DNA of 29,680 bases, taken from the NCBI GenBank assembly GCA_900754085.1, contig CAAEBO010000024.1, forward strand, positions 1 to 29,680, given 5' to 3'. The translations under genes and the position numbers were made by a program. This document shows, in pieces, positions 16,255-24,554 of the stretch. Position 1 is the first letter of the stretch. Each line of letters starts with the position of its first letter. The stretch is from Clostridia bacterium. GTDB taxonomy: Bacteria; Bacillota; Clostridia; TANB77; CAG-508. A model generated the notes under the pieces. It did not search any database, was not told the origin of the DNA, and worked only from the letters and a program-made list of their open reading frames with translations.

Positions 16255-17655
16255 GTGAATTACATAAATGAAAAATTACAAGAGTTTGAAGATTATATAT
16301 ATCAAAAGAAAGTTGCAATTATAGGACTGGGAGTTAGCAATATACCACTAATAGATTATTTATACGAAAAAAAGTCAAAAATAACAGTATTTGACGATAG
16401 AACAATAGATGAGCTTCCAAAAGAGATTGCAGACAAATTAACTTCTTATGCGATACCACATTTTTTAGGTGAAAATAATTTAAATAATTTAAATGGGTTT
16501 GACCTAATATTCCGTTCACCAAGTTGTTTGCCAACAAAAGCGGAATTAAGAGCAGAAGAAGAAAGAGGGGCAATAGTAACAACAGAAATAGAGATGCTTA
16601 TGAAAATGTGCCCTTGCAAAATTATTGGTGTTACTGGAAGCGAAGGTAAAACTACTACAACAAGTTTAATATATGCAATCTTAAAATATGCAGGTTATAA
16701 CACATATTTAGGTGGAAATATTGGAACACCACTATTTACCAAGTTAGCCGAAATAATGCCAGAAGATATAGTGGTTTTAGAGTTAAGTAGTTTTCAATTA
16801 ATGGAAATGGAAGTAAGCCCACATATTTCTGTAATTACCAATGTAACTCCAAATCATTTAAATATACACAGTTCGTATGAAGAATATATAGATTCTAAAA
16901 AAACTATTTTTAAATATCAAAATGAAGATGATACATTAATATTAAATTATGATAACGAAATTACAAGGAAATGTAAAACAGAAGCAAATTCTAAAGTAAT
17001 ATATTTTAGTAGCCAAGAAAAATTAAATGATGGTTATGTTGTAGATGGTAATATTATAAAAGAATGTGAAAATAAGTTAAGAAGACATATTTTAAATACT
17101 AAAGAAATAAAATTAAGAGGAAAACATAATTTCGAAAATATATGTGCAGCTTTAGCTGCTACAAGGGAATTTGTAAGTGAAGATACTGCAGTAGAAGCAA
17201 TAAAAGAATTTAATGCGGTAGAACATAGACTAGAATTTGTAAGAAATATTAATGGAGTAAAATGGTATAACGATTCAGCAAGTTCTAGCCCATCACGTAC
17301 AATTGCTGGGTTAAATGCTTATGATGAAGAAATTGTATTAATTGCTGGTGGATATGACAAAAACTTGGATTATGAAATTTTAGGAAAATATATTGTAGAA
17401 AAAGTAAAAGCGTTAATACTTATAGGTAACACTGCTAAGAAAATTTTAACAGCTACTATGAAGGAAATGAAAAAGGCAAATGTAGAAATTCCAATATATT
17501 GTGCTAAAACCTTAGAAGAAGCAGTAGAAGCTGCAAAACAAATTGCTAAAAAAGACCAAGTAGTATTATTTTCGCCTGCTAGTGCAAGCTTTGATATGTT
17601 TAAGAATTTTGCAGACAGAGGAAATCAATTTAAAGAATTAGTTAATAAAATATAA
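16255..17655 (+). CDS. murD: UDP-N-acetylmuramoyl-L-alanine--D-glutamate ligase
   Basis: A 466-residue MurD, which adds D-Glu to UDP-MurNAc-L-Ala in cytosolic peptidoglycan precursor synthesis. The N-terminal Rossmann-like UDP-binding domain starts KKVAIIGLGVSNIPLI. The central ATPase domain has GVTGSEGKTTTT (about residues 122-133), GGNIGTP, ELSSFQL and NVTPNHLNIH. The C-terminal domain has GKHNFENICAALAA, EHRLEFV and NDSASSSPSRTIAGL, where most MurD enzymes have NDSKATN; clostridial enzymes often carry this kind of variant. The start is GTG 16255 behind AGAGGTG. It lies outside any dcw cluster and follows the kinase gene by 14 bases. A hairpin with a T run follows its stop. Confidence 0.93.
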   Translation: MNYINEKLQEFEDYIYQKKVAIIGLGVSNIPLIDYLYEKKSKITVFDDRTIDELPKEIADKLTSYAIPHFLGENNLNNLNGFDLIFRSPSCLPTKAELRAEEERGAIVTTEIEMLMKMCPCKIIGVTGSEGKTTTTSLIYAILKYAGYNTYLGGNIGTPLFTKLAEIMPEDIVVLELSSFQLMEMEVSPHISVITNVTPNHLNIHSSYEEYIDSKKTIFKYQNEDDTLILNYDNEITRKCKTEANSKVIYFSSQEKLNDGYVVDGNIIKECENKLRRHILNTKEIKLRGKHNFENICAALAATREFVSEDTAVEAIKEFNAVEHRLEFVRNINGVKWYNDSASSSPSRTIAGLNAYDEEIVLIAGGYDKNLDYEILGKYIVEKVKALILIGNTAKKILTATMKEMKKANVEIPIYCAKTLEEAVEAAKQIAKKDQVVLFSPASASFDMFKNFADRGNQFKELVNKI

Positions 17656-17660
17656 AATAG

Positions 17661-17685
17661 AAAGGCACATATGTGTCTTTTTTTT
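17661..17685 (+). terminator. Short terminator after murD
   Basis: AAAGGCAC (17661-17668) pairs with GTGTCTTT (17673-17680), with one G-U pair and loop ATAT, then continues into a run of eight T residues ending at 17685. Confidence 0.65.
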
Positions 17686-17711
17686 ATATAATAAAATAAG
17701 GAGGTAAAAAT

Positions 17712-18095
17712 ATGCACGATAAAAACTATGAAGAATATATGAGCAGTGTTTTAGGGTATAATATAAACCAAGAAAATACATATTGTAATTATGATTATGA
17801 TGCCTTTTCTTATGATTTAGAAAAGAAATATCCTGTTATAATACAAGACTTAATGGAGGAACTAAGGAAAATAGATATAAAATCTTGCCAAAACAATTTG
17901 GAAGAAATTGTACAAGAGATTTATAAAAATATGAAAATAAAAGACAATACCAAAGATATGAAAAATACAATAATAGATTTACTAAAAATTATAACTATAA
18001 AAGAAAAAATAGAAGAATATCAAACAGAAATTAGAAATAAAAATTTATATATGAACAGAGGAATAAGAGGATATAATCCATATATCGAATTTTAA
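17712..18095 (+). CDS. Small protein of unknown function
   Basis: A 127-residue soluble protein that I do not recognise. It has a Tyr- and Asn-rich N-terminus (YEEYMSSVLGYNINQENTYCNYDYDAFSYD), then a predicted helical part (KKYPVIIQDLMEELRKID...NLEEIVQEIYKNMKI) and a Lys/Glu-rich second half ending RGYNPYIEF. There is no signal peptide or membrane segment. GGAGG precedes the ATG by seven bases. It stands between the murD terminator and a CBS-domain gene about 100 bases downstream. Tyr-rich small proteins of this kind occur near sporulation genes in clostridia, but no specific role can be claimed. Confidence 0.7.
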   Translation: MHDKNYEEYMSSVLGYNINQENTYCNYDYDAFSYDLEKKYPVIIQDLMEELRKIDIKSCQNNLEEIVQEIYKNMKIKDNTKDMKNTIIDLLKIITIKEKIEEYQTEIRNKNLYMNRGIRGYNPYIEF

Positions 18096-18194
18096 AATTA
18101 CAAAAAAAGGAAGAATTTTTTTTCGAAAAAAGGATATTCTATTAATATACCAGTAACTTATTTGTTTAAACTAAGAGCAAGGAAGGTATAATAA

Positions 18195-18635
18195 ATGAAA
18201 ATTAAAGATTGCATGTGTAATAATATTTATTATTGCTTGCCAGATTCTACTGTTACAGATTGTGCTAAAATTATGAATCAAAAACATGTAGGATGTATTC
18301 CAGTATGTGATGAACAGAAAAATTTAGTTGGTATTGTAACAGATAGAGATATAACTTTAAGATGTATTGCAAATAATAAAGACTGTAATGCAACAAAAGT
18401 TAGCGATATTATGACTTGTAATGTTTGTAGTTGTAATTTAGATGATGATATAAAAACTGCCGAAAATAAAATGGCACAAAACCAAGTAAGAAGAATTCCA
18501 ATATTAGATAATAGTAAAGTTGTAGGAATAATTACGTTAGGAGATTTGTCTAGAAATCAAGAAATTAATGAGCAAAGTGTATGTAATACTTTGGAAGATA
18601 TTTGTTGCAACAAAACAAACAAAAATGCAGAGTAA
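18195..18635 (+). CDS. Cys-rich CBS-domain pair protein
   Basis: A 146-residue protein made of two CBS motifs, each with the usual end pattern: HVGCIPVCDEQKNLVGIVTDRDI (about residues 32-54) and VRRIPILDNSKVVGIITLGDL. Paired CBS domains form a Bateman module that binds adenine nucleotides such as AMP, ATP or SAM. There is no attached enzyme or channel domain, so it may act as a stand-alone sensor. It contains 14 Cys residues, including CMC near the start, TCNVCSC at about 74-80 and ICC near the end. That is unusual for the family and could bind a metal or respond to redox state. A GGAAGG site precedes the ATG and a clear terminator follows. Confidence 0.85.
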   Translation: MKIKDCMCNNIYYCLPDSTVTDCAKIMNQKHVGCIPVCDEQKNLVGIVTDRDITLRCIANNKDCNATKVSDIMTCNVCSCNLDDDIKTAENKMAQNQVRRIPILDNSKVVGIITLGDLSRNQEINEQSVCNTLEDICCNKTNKNAE

Positions 18636-18702
18636 TATGTATAATTTTAAGCTTAATTAAAAATGTAAATTACGAAAGATATTTCATGTAATTTCAAAAA
18701 CA

Positions 18703-18735
18703 AAAAGAGAACTTTCAGTTAGAAGGTTCTCTTTT
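18703..18735 (+). terminator. Rho-independent terminator after CBS gene
   Basis: AAAAGAGAAC (18703-18712) pairs perfectly with GTTCTCTTTT (18726-18735). The U run is part of the right arm. Confidence 0.75.
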
Positions 18736-18780
18736 ACTTGAATGTATATTTTAATTAGTTATAGCATATATAATCTTCTA

Positions 18781-18809
18781 GTCATAAATAAATAAAAGAT
18801 ACATATAAT
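18781..18809 (+). promoter_or_regulatory. Possible SigE-type sporulation promoter of ytvI
   Basis: GTCATAAA (18781-18788), a 13-base spacer, then CATATAAT (18802-18809), close to the mother-cell SigE pattern (GTCATATT, 13-14 bases, CATACAAT). The predicted start would fall almost on the AGGAGGGG ribosome site, which is a point against it. Confidence 0.4.
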
Positions 18810-18826
18810 AAAAATAGGAGGGGAAA

Positions 18827-19921
18827 ATGGTTGTAGAATTAAGTTATTTTACCAAAGTTGCAAAAAGAATTGCAATATTAGCAATAAGTATAATTATACT
18901 AGTTCTTTTATTTAAGCTAAGTGTATTTTATATGCCTTTTTTAGTAGCATTTATTATATCTTTGCTATTAGAACACCCAATAAGATTTTTTATGAAAAAA
19001 TTTAATTTAAAAAGAAGGACAAGTAGTATAATAATTTTCTTAATAGCAATTGCAATAATTACAGGAATGCTTATATGGGGGATTTCTACGCTAGTATCTG
19101 AAGCTTCAAATTTAATGCAAGGAATTAATAACTATATAGATAAAGCATATGTACAAATAGAGAATATAACATCACAGTTAGATGTAAAAAGACTACATTT
19201 GCCAGAACAAGTAGAGAAAATTTTAGAAACATCAAATGATGACTTTTTTACCAATATTACCATATGGATAAAGTCAAGCTTATCCAAATTATTAGACTTT
19301 TTAATGCAAATTCCAACTATTGCAATTTACACATCTATAACATTAGTGGCTTTATATTTTATGTGCGTGGACAAAGTATACATGGTAGATGAAATGGAAC
19401 ACCACTTTCCAACTAAATGGGTAAAAAAGATTGGAGCACATATAAGGGAAATAACGGTTTCATTAGGTAATTATTTAAAAGCAGAATTTATATTAGTATT
19501 TGTATCTTTTATAATTTCTTTAATAGGATTTTATTTATTAAACATTATTGGAATAAAAATAAATTATCCATTGTTAATAGCTTTAGGAATAGCATTTGTA
19601 GATGCTCTTCCAATATTAGGATCTGGTACGATAATGTTACCTTGGGCTGTATTAAGTGCTGCAGATGGAAATTTAGAACTTGCAATAGGAATATTGGCAT
19701 TATGGGGAATAATGTCTATTGTAAGACAATTTTTAGAGCCTAAATTGGTAAGCAATAAGATAGGTATACACCCTATATTTACATTAATTGCAATGTATAC
19801 AGGATTTAAATTTTTAGGAATTTGGGGAATGGTTTTAGGTCCAATAATATTAATAATATTAAAAAATATTTTTAGTACCCTAATAGATAAAGGGATTGTA
19901 AAAGCAATACTGGCAAGATAA
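18827..19921 (+). CDS. ytvI: AI-2E family transporter, sporulation protein YtvI type
   Basis: A 364-residue membrane protein with about seven to eight helices: two near the N-terminus with SVFYMPFLVAFIISLLLEHPIRFF between them, one at about 65-90, a long extracytoplasmic or peripheral region at about 90-160, and a C-terminal bundle. The family signature DALPILGSGTIMLPWAV and the end region EPKLVSNKIGIHPIFTLIAMYTGFKFLGIWGMVLGPI are both clear. Members of this superfamily include Na+/H+ antiporters and putative exporters; the YtvI branch in Bacillus belongs to the mother-cell sporulation regulon. AGGAGGGG precedes the ATG. A SigE-like promoter overlaps the upstream region, and a long hairpin separates it from a convergent gene. 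Confidence 0.8.
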   Translation: MVVELSYFTKVAKRIAILAISIIILVLLFKLSVFYMPFLVAFIISLLLEHPIRFFMKKFNLKRRTSSIIIFLIAIAIITGMLIWGISTLVSEASNLMQGINNYIDKAYVQIENITSQLDVKRLHLPEQVEKILETSNDDFFTNITIWIKSSLSKLLDFLMQIPTIAIYTSITLVALYFMCVDKVYMVDEMEHHFPTKWVKKIGAHIREITVSLGNYLKAEFILVFVSFIISLIGFYLLNIIGIKINYPLLIALGIAFVDALPILGSGTIMLPWAVLSAADGNLELAIGILALWGIMSIVRQFLEPKLVSNKIGIHPIFTLIAMYTGFKFLGIWGMVLGPIILIILKNIFSTLIDKGIVKAILAR

Positions 19922-19932
19922 ATGAAAATTGT

Positions 19933-19990
19933 GGACGTTCTTAAAAGTTCATATTAGAAAATACAAAGAATGAACAAAAAAGAACGTTCC
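19933..19990. terminator. Long imperfect hairpin between convergent genes
   Basis: Arms 19933-19952 and 19970-19990 pair through GTTCAT/ATGAAC and CGTTCTT/AAGAACG with a mismatched A-rich middle. It may terminate both ytvI (plus) and the OB-type gene (minus). Confidence 0.5.
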
Positions 19991-20007
19991 TAAAGTACTC
20001 TTTATTT

Positions 20008-20541
20008 TTATGTTGTAGGAAGATAGGATTCGTCTGGTGGATATACATATTCATCATTTGGTTTATCAATTTCCCTTAAAGAAGTAATTTGTAGTTCTGG
20101 CATATCACCATGGTAATCAACTTTTTTTATTGTACCAGTAACTTCTACCCATGTATTATCTGGATAATTCTTTATATCTTTAAACTCAGATAAAAAACCT
20201 ACAATAAGTGTTTGAAAGTCAGAACTAATTACCATATCACGTGCAAGAACAAATTGCTTATCTGTAAAATCGTAAGCTCTATAAATATAACCAGAAAATT
20301 TATACGATTTTCCTACATAATCGTCTATGTGTTCGTGAGAATCTTTTAATATATTAGTATAATTTTGAGTGGTAAGCTCTATTACAGATGAAGAATTATC
20401 TGATACATTAACATTATTTTTGGCAGAGGTAAACAGATTATAACAGCATACAGAAAAGACACTAAGAATGATAATAGTAACGACAACAAAAAATATCTTA
20501 AATAATAAGCTACCACTAACTTTAACATTATATATAAACAA
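20008..20541 (-). CDS. Membrane-anchored OB-type protein (TIGR03943/YcgQ-like C-terminal domain)
   Basis: A 177-residue protein with one N-terminal signal anchor (LLFKIFFVVVTIIILSVFSVCC), a Ser/Asn-rich linker and an extracellular beta-rich domain. The block DDYVGKSYKFSGYIYRAYDFTDKQ, the LARDMVISSD segment and NTWVEVTGTIKKVDYHGDMPELQI resemble the C-terminal OB-like domain of the TIGR03943/DUF1980 (YcgQ) permease-subunit family. The partner permease (YcgR/DUF318-like) is not in the window, so its role here is unknown. The start is a TTG at 20541, chosen because GGAGGT (20551-20556 on the minus strand) lies nine bases upstream and no ATG occurs before the membrane anchor. It diverges from secA. 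Confidence 0.75.
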   Translation of the reverse strand: MFIYNVKVSGSLLFKIFFVVVTIIILSVFSVCCYNLFTSAKNNVNVSDNSSSVIELTTQNYTNILKDSHEHIDDYVGKSYKFSGYIYRAYDFTDKQFVLARDMVISSDFQTLIVGFLSEFKDIKNYPDNTWVEVTGTIKKVDYHGDMPELQITSLREIDKPNDEYVYPPDESYLPTT

Positions 20542-20564
20542 AACAAATACACCTCCATTTATAA

Positions 20565-20593
20565 ATAGTATGAAAAAACTTTCTTATATATGT
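20565..20593 (-). promoter_or_regulatory. Possible SigE-like promoter of the OB-type gene
   Basis: On the minus strand ACATATAT (20586-20593), a 13-base spacer and CATACTAT (20565-20572) resemble a SigE promoter. As with ytvI, the inferred start lies only a couple of bases before the ribosome site, so support is moderate to low. Confidence 0.3.
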
Positions 20594-20609
20594 TTTTTTG
20601 AATAAAATA

Positions 20610-20638
20610 TTGCGAAAAAACATATTTAGTGATATAGT
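20610..20638 (+). promoter_or_regulatory. SigA-type promoter of secA
   Basis: TTGCGA (20610-20615), a 17-base spacer, then TATAGT (20633-20638), 35 bases before ATG 20674. Confidence 0.7.
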
Positions 20639-20673
20639 ACACATGATATTTATTTTTAGGAGGCAAAAGACGA

Positions 20674-23445
20674 ATGGGTGTATTTAAGAAAATCTTTAAA
20701 TCATATAGTGAAAAAGAAGTAAAGAGAGTAATGCCTATAGTAGAGCAGATCAACAAATTAGAACCAGAAATGGAAAAATTAACAGACAAAGAACTAACAG
20801 GGAAAACTGAGTACTTAAAAAAGCAATTAGAAGAAGGAAAAACATTGGATGATATATTACCAGAAGCTTTTGCAGTGGTTAGGGAAGCGTCTAAAAGAGT
20901 TTTAGGATTAAGACATTTTGATGTTCAATTAATTGGTGGTATAATATTACACCAAGGTAGAATTTCAGAAATGAAAACAGGTGAAGGAAAAACTTTAGTT
21001 GCAACACTTCCAGCATATTTAAATGCATTAACAGGAAAAGGTGTTCATGTTATAACAGTAAATGATTACCTAGCTAAAAGAGATAGTGAATGGATGGGAA
21101 AACTATATAAATTCTTAGGACTTTCAGTAGGTCTTGTTGTTAATGGTTTAGAGCCAGATCAAAGAAGAGAAGCATATGCAGCAGATATAACATATGGAAC
21201 AAATAATGAATTTGGTTTCGACTATTTAAGAGATAATATGGTTTTATATAAAGAACAACTTGTTCAAAGAGAATTAAACTATGCAATAGTAGACGAAATA
21301 GATAGTATTTTAATAGATGAAGCTCGTACACCACTTATTATATCTGGTAGAGCTAACAAATCATCAGAATTATATAAAAAGGCAGATGGATTTGTAAGAA
21401 CATTAGATGCAAAAGTTATAGTTGAAGAAGATGTAAAAGATTATGACCAAGCAGAAGATAACGAAAAGTATGACTACATAGTAGACTTAAAAGCTAAGTC
21501 TGCATCATTAACACAAAAAGGTATTAAGAAAGCAGAAGAATATTTTAAATTAGAAAACTTTAACGATTTAGAAAATTCAGAAATAGTTCATAATGTTAAC
21601 CAAGCATTACGTGCACATGGTGTTATGAAAAAAGATATAGACTACATTGTTAAAGATGGAGAAGTTTTAATTGTAGATGAATTTACAGGACGTATTATGT
21701 ATGGTAGAAGATACAACAATGGTTTACACCAAGCAATTGAAGCTAAAGAGCATGTAAAAATTGCAGACGAATCTAAAACATTAGCAACTATTACATTCCA
21801 AAATTACTTCAGAATGTATAATAAATTATCTGGTATGACAGGTACAGCAATGACAGAAGAATCTGAATTCCAAGAAATTTACCATTTAGATGTTGTTTCT
21901 ATACCTACAAATAAGCCAATGATAAGAAAAGATACATCTGACATAATATACAAGAACGAAAAAGCTAAATTTAGAGCTGTTGTTCAAGATGTAAAAGAAA
22001 GTTATGAAAAAGGTCAACCAGTATTAATTGGTACAGTTTCTATAGAAAAATCTGAAAAATTAAGCAAAATATTAACTAAAGAAGGTATAAAACATCAAGT
22101 ATTAAACGCTAAAGCACATGAAAGAGAAGCTGAAATAATTGCACAAGCTGGTAAATATGGTGCTGTTACAATAGCAACAAATATGGCTGGTCGTGGTACA
22201 GATATTATGCTTGGTGGAAATAGTGAATATTTAGCTAAGCAAGAAATGAAACGTATGAAATATGCTTCAGAAATGATAGAACAAGCTACAGCTTTTAACG
22301 AAACAGAAGACCAAGATATTATTAATGCAAGAAAGAAATTTAGAGAATTAGTTAAAAAATATGAAAAAGAGATAGAAGAAGAAAAACAAAAAGTTGTTGA
22401 AGCTGGTGGTTTAAAAATAATTGGTACAGAAAGACACGAATCAAGAAGAATAGATAACCAATTACGTGGACGTAGTGGTCGTCAAGGTGACCCTGGTTGT
22501 TCAAGATTCTACATTGGTTTAGATGACAACTTAATGAAGATATTTGGTGGAGATGCTATTACAAAAGTATACGACAAACTAAATGCTTCTGAAGATTTAC
22601 CAATAGAGTCTAGAATAATAACAAATGCAGTAGAAAATGCTCAAAAAAGAGTTGAAGGTAGAAACTTCAGCATAAGAAAAAATGTACTAAAATATGATGA
22701 TGTTATGAATGCACAAAGAGAACTTATTTACAGACAAAGAAGAGAAGTTCTTGATGGTAAAGACTTAAAAGATAATATAGAAAAAATGTTTAATTCTATA
22801 GTAGACAATGTTGTATCAACACATTTTAGTGCTGTAGATAATGAAAAAGTAAATAAAGAAGCTTTAATGCAAGATATTACAGATGTATTTGGAATTACAG
22901 AACTAGAAAGCGTAAAGAAAGAAAATCCAGATGTAGTAGAAGTTTCTGAAGAACTAGCTAAAGTAGTTAGCGAAAAATATGCAGAAAAAGAAAAAGACTT
23001 TGGCGAAAAAGAAATAAGAGAGCTTGAAAGAGTTGTTGTATTAAAAGTTGTTGATCAAAAATGGATGGATCATATAGACAATATGGAAGAATTAAAAAAT
23101 GGTATTGGTCTTCGTGCTTATGGTCAAAAAGATCCTGTTGTTCAATATAGAATTGAAGGAACAGATATGTTTGACGAAATGAACGAAAACATTAGATTAG
23201 ACGTAGTTAAGATTCTTTCACATGTTGAAAAAGTAGGAAATGTAGTTAGAACATCAAATGTTAAAGTAACAAATGAAGGTTTTGATGAAAACGCAATTAG
23301 TTTAGTAGAAGGAAAATTATCACAATCAGATAAAAATCATGTACAACAAACAATAGTAAATGATGGTCCAAAAGTTGGAAGAAACGATCCATGTCCATGT
23401 GGAAGTGGAAAGAAGTATAAGAATTGCTGTGGAAGAAACCAGTAA
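20674..23445 (+). CDS. secA: Preprotein translocase ATPase SecA
   Basis: A 923-residue SecA, the motor that drives unfolded secretory proteins through SecYEG. The N-terminal helix (MGVFKKIFKSYSEKEVKRV) is followed by the DEAD motor NBD1 with Walker A MKTGEGKT (about residues 99-106) and DEIDSILIDEARTPLIISG. After the preprotein-binding domain comes NBD2 with TGTAMTEESEF, GTVSIEKSEKL, TNMAGRGTDIMLGGN and RRIDNQLRGRSGRQGDPG. Then come the helical scaffold/wing (KVVDQKWMDHIDNMEELKNGIGLRAYGQKDP) and a complete C-terminal zinc domain (CPCGSGKKYKNCC). AGGAGG precedes the ATG by nine bases. The gene stands alone between its own promoter and terminator. Its codon use contains more GGT and CGT than its neighbours, as expected for a highly expressed gene. 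Confidence 0.98.
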   Translation: MGVFKKIFKSYSEKEVKRVMPIVEQINKLEPEMEKLTDKELTGKTEYLKKQLEEGKTLDDILPEAFAVVREASKRVLGLRHFDVQLIGGIILHQGRISEMKTGEGKTLVATLPAYLNALTGKGVHVITVNDYLAKRDSEWMGKLYKFLGLSVGLVVNGLEPDQRREAYAADITYGTNNEFGFDYLRDNMVLYKEQLVQRELNYAIVDEIDSILIDEARTPLIISGRANKSSELYKKADGFVRTLDAKVIVEEDVKDYDQAEDNEKYDYIVDLKAKSASLTQKGIKKAEEYFKLENFNDLENSEIVHNVNQALRAHGVMKKDIDYIVKDGEVLIVDEFTGRIMYGRRYNNGLHQAIEAKEHVKIADESKTLATITFQNYFRMYNKLSGMTGTAMTEESEFQEIYHLDVVSIPTNKPMIRKDTSDIIYKNEKAKFRAVVQDVKESYEKGQPVLIGTVSIEKSEKLSKILTKEGIKHQVLNAKAHEREAEIIAQAGKYGAVTIATNMAGRGTDIMLGGNSEYLAKQEMKRMKYASEMIEQATAFNETEDQDIINARKKFRELVKKYEKEIEEEKQKVVEAGGLKIIGTERHESRRIDNQLRGRSGRQGDPGCSRFYIGLDDNLMKIFGGDAITKVYDKLNASEDLPIESRIITNAVENAQKRVEGRNFSIRKNVLKYDDVMNAQRELIYRQRREVLDGKDLKDNIEKMFNSIVDNVVSTHFSAVDNEKVNKEALMQDITDVFGITELESVKKENPDVVEVSEELAKVVSEKYAEKEKDFGEKEIRELERVVVLKVVDQKWMDHIDNMEELKNGIGLRAYGQKDPVVQYRIEGTDMFDEMNENIRLDVVKILSHVEKVGNVVRTSNVKVTNEGFDENAISLVEGKLSQSDKNHVQQTIVNDGPKVGRNDPCPCGSGKKYKNCCGRNQ

Positions 23446-23460
23446 TATCAAGGAACCGAG

Positions 23461-23491
23461 TAGAGTATATCAATAGGTATACTCTATTTTT
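23461..23491 (+). terminator. Rho-independent terminator of secA
   Basis: TAGAGTATA (23461-23469) pairs perfectly with TATACTCTA (23478-23486), loop of eight, then five T residues. Confidence 0.85.
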
Positions 23492-23536
23492 GTATGTAAA
23501 GTAAAGTGAACTGCATAGAATGAATGAGTAAAACAA

Positions 23537-23575
23537 AACTCCCCACTTCTCATTTTAAATGAAAAGTGGGGAGTT
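23537..23575 (-). terminator. G+C-rich hairpin, terminator of the glycosyltransferase gene
   Basis: AACTCCCCACTT (23537-23548) pairs perfectly with AAGTGGGGAGTT (23564-23575), with CATTT/AAATG inside. Read on the minus strand it is followed by TTTTGTTTTAC, so it probably ends the minus-strand glycosyltransferase transcript. It also marks the left edge of the block with different base composition. Confidence 0.75.
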
Positions 23576-23581
23576 GCCACG

Positions 23582-24445
23582 TCAAACCTGAAAGGCGTCA
23601 GCAAGTTCAATTTTAAGTTCTTCTGGTAAAGATTCGTATTTTCCACGAAGACGTTTAGTATAATCTTCGTAAAAGAATGCAATGTCTAGTGAAGAAACAT
23701 TATCGAGCTTTGAGAAATTTTCAACTGCATACTTATATGCATAAATGAAATCTAAAGCCTTTTGCCTTTCTGAATCCAGACTGCAAGTATTTGTCAAACT
23801 ATTAAAATTGTTATAGGTATAATTGTAACCAACATACCCAATTGTTACAACTTTTTTAGATGCTGCAATCAGAACAGGAATAAGAGCAACGTCTTCATAA
23901 CATCTTAAGTCGATAGTAAATAAAACATTAGCAAAGACATTTCTTTTAAAGGCGAATAGCCAATAAAGTGCATACTTCTTTCCTGGAACAGACCACTGTT
24001 TTAAAACATCTAAACCAGTTTGAGAGACATTAAGATTTTCATCAAAATTGTATCTTTGATGATCCTTATGCTTTGCATCTCCAACAAGATTCGCCTGATA
24101 ACGAATAATATCAGGAAAATCGTGTTCTTCAACTGTTAAACTAAGTTCGTGAAGTAACTGAGGATTAATTGTATCATCAGAATCCACAAAAACTAGATAA
24201 TCGCCAGTTGCAAGAGCAATTCCTCTCCTCCTTGAATGTGAAACACCAGAATTTTCAAAATGATATGCATGGATATAGGAATATACAGTAGCATAATCAT
24301 CCAGAATTTGAGCTGTACCATCTGTAGATCCATCATCAATGAGGATAATCTCAAAGTTATGGTAGTTTTGTGCTAGAATACTATCAATGCACTTCCGAAC
24401 ATAACTTTTGGAATTATAACAAGGAACAATTACTGAAAACATCAT
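23582..24445 (-). CDS. Glycosyltransferase family 2
   Basis: A 287-residue GT-A fold glycosyltransferase. It begins MMFSVIVPCYNSKSYVRKCIDSIL and carries the nucleotide-sugar motifs IILIDDGSTDGT (about residues 33-44) and VFVDSDDT (DxD-type metal site, about 85-92). The acceptor half includes YEDVALIPVLIAASKK, similar to the ED.. motif of cell-surface polysaccharide transferases. It should transfer a sugar to a surface glycan, teichoic-acid-like polymer or lipid. The start is ATG 24445, eight bases after AGGAGG (24454-24459 on the minus strand); the upstream GTG overlaps that site. A hand count gives 25 G+C of 60 at 24181-24240, against 14 of 60 at 26581-26640 in the next gene, and codon use differs, so recent acquisition is likely. 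Stop is TGA. Confidence 0.9.
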   Translation of the reverse strand: MMFSVIVPCYNSKSYVRKCIDSILAQNYHNFEIILIDDGSTDGTAQILDDYATVYSYIHAYHFENSGVSHSRRRGIALATGDYLVFVDSDDTINPQLLHELSLTVEEHDFPDIIRYQANLVGDAKHKDHQRYNFDENLNVSQTGLDVLKQWSVPGKKYALYWLFAFKRNVFANVLFTIDLRCYEDVALIPVLIAASKKVVTIGYVGYNYTYNNFNSLTNTCSLDSERQKALDFIYAYKYAVENFSKLDNVSSLDIAFFYEDYTKRLRGKYESLPEELKIELADAFQV

Positions 24446-24486
24446 ACAATGCACCTCCTGAAAAACGTGAAGCTCTAATTAAGAGC

Positions 24487-24501
24487 TTGAACAATGTTCA
24501 A
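24487..24501. promoter_or_regulatory. Operator-like perfect palindrome
   Basis: TTGAACAATGTTCAA is symmetric around its central base. It lies about 10-24 bases downstream of the predicted glycosyltransferase transcription start, between two divergent genes. It contains GAAC-N3-GTTC, one base short of the Bacillus LexA spacing, so LexA is not claimed. Confidence 0.45.
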
Positions 24502-24517
24502 ATTGTTATAGACCAAA

Positions 24518-24546
24518 ATTATAACTTAAAAAGAGAAATGATTCAA
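24518..24546 (-). promoter_or_regulatory. SigA-type promoter of the glycosyltransferase gene
   Basis: On the minus strand TTGAAT (24541-24546), a 17-base spacer, then TATAAT (24518-24523). It is back to back with the GH3 promoter; the two -35 hexamers are eight bases apart. Confidence 0.7.
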
Positions 24547-24554
24547 GGGAATTA

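Noticed and set aside
24487..24501. LexA box in front of the glycosyltransferase
   Set aside because: The spacing between GAAC and GTTC is three, not four, and neither neighbour is a repair gene.
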